Origin: an uncultured Siphonobacter sp.
Lineage (GTDB): Bacteria; Bacteroidota; Bacteroidia; Cytophagales; Spirosomataceae
Assembly (NCBI GenBank): GCA_913775095.1
Contig: CAJYIW010000025.1
Span: forward strand, 1 to 64,000
Direction of reading: 5' to 3'
DNA: 64,000 bases
This document shows positions 63,595-64,000 of the stretch, one piece after another (position 1 is the stretch's first letter; each line of letters starts with the position of its first letter). Under the pieces are notes generated by a model. That model saw nothing but the letters and a program-made list of their open reading frames with translations. It ran no database searches and was not told the DNA's origin. The position numbers were made by a program, and so were the translations under genes.

Positions 63595-64000
63595 ATGAAA
63601 AACAGAATCAAATCAATACTACTGACGGGACTGACGCTGAGTGTCTTGACCAGCTGCTCGAAGTTCGAGGAACTGAATACCAATCCCGATGCCGCCGTAA
63701 ACGCCACGGCTCCGATGATTGCGACCAACCTGATCCTGAACATTACCGACAACAACATTTCCACGGGGAAAGGTTTTCTGGAGCCCGCCATGCTTGGGAA
63801 ATCGGTATTATACACGGAATTTCCGGAAGATTACCAGTACAATTACCTGGGACGGGCAAATTTCGATGGGCTGGCGGTGCTTACCAACGTCGAGAAGATG
63901 ATTGCCTACGCTCCGGAAGGCCCGGAAAAAAACTCGTTTACTGCCCTGGGAAAATTCATTCGGGCCTGGAAGTTCTACAACCTTACCATGCAGGTTGGGG
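63595..64000 (+). CDS. SusD/RagB-family lipoprotein, cut by the right edge
   Basis: The first ~135 residues are visible and the frame is open to the end of the window. Lipoprotein signal MKNRIKSILLTGLTLSVLTS followed by Cys21. KFEELNTNPDAAVNATAPMI is the typical opening of the SusD-like group with N-terminal 'NTNP', and the FIRAWKFYNLTMQVG helix is the conserved TPR segment. It starts 33 bases after the SusC stop and should form the surface lid of that transporter. Confidence 0.93.
   Translation, partial: MKNRIKSILLTGLTLSVLTSCSKFEELNTNPDAAVNATAPMIATNLILNITDNNISTGKGFLEPAMLGKSVLYTEFPEDYQYNYLGRANFDGLAVLTNVEKMIAYAPEGPEKNSFTALGKFIRAWKFYNLTMQVG

Overview
The window looks like a chromosomal segment of a Gram-negative Bacteroidota, most likely order Cytophagales (Spirosoma/Siphonobacter-like). 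This is inferred from two SusC/SusD pairs, a TonB receptor paired with a DUF4249 lipoprotein, a type IX secretion (T9SS) C-terminal sorting domain, many lipoprotein signals, LytS/LytTR signalling and TAnnTTTG-like promoter boxes. Taxonomy was not tested by any search.

Layout. 1-4330 is an AT-rich, gene-poor accessory stretch: a fatty acid desaturase broken by an in-frame stop and running off the left edge, two small lipoprotein genes (one intact, one broken), a hypothetical soluble protein, a tiny membrane protein, and nested inverted repeats. 4331-5902 is an exported thioredoxin-like protein. 6429-25928 is a polysaccharide-utilisation locus (PUL): GH43-like enzyme, two exported alpha/beta-hydrolases, SusD, SusC, an MFS sugar porter, an AraC regulator, GH35, a cytoplasmic DUF5107-TPR protein and GH2. 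Its gene content fits a galactose-containing, possibly arabinogalactan-like or pectic side-chain glycan: SusCD and the exported hydrolases trim and import, the MFS protein takes sugars into the cytoplasm, and the AraC protein is the only regulator inside the locus. 26423-28328 is a LytS-type histidine kinase with a LytTR response regulator, and 28365-31781 is the DUF4249/TonB-receptor pair.

32183-33292 is a Fic-domain protein with a repeated operator-like array in front of it. 33834-40182 is a small acidic protein followed by an RND efflux operon (adaptor, pump, outer-membrane channel). 40355-42880 is an ankyrin lipoprotein, a CorC/HlyC-type transporter and a small membrane protein. 43218-49811 holds a second GH43 enzyme, an outer-membrane barrel, a lipoprotein, an AraC regulator next to an SDR oxidoreductase, an exported VOC-fold lipoprotein and GAPDH. 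49973-53938 holds a Na+/H+ antiporter, a MarR-GNAT fusion and an M14 carboxypeptidase.

54323-56590 contains the most unusual pair: an Hcp-fold (type VI tube family) protein carrying a Sec signal peptide, followed two bases later by a T9SS-sorted protein, with no other T6SS gene in view. After that come a lipoprotein, a TonB receptor, an internally deleted FtsX/MacB permease relic, a REP-like repeat, and the start of a second SusC/SusD locus that is cut by the right edge. No rRNA, tRNA, CRISPR array or transposase gene was seen. Function calls rest on motifs read by eye; no database search was run.
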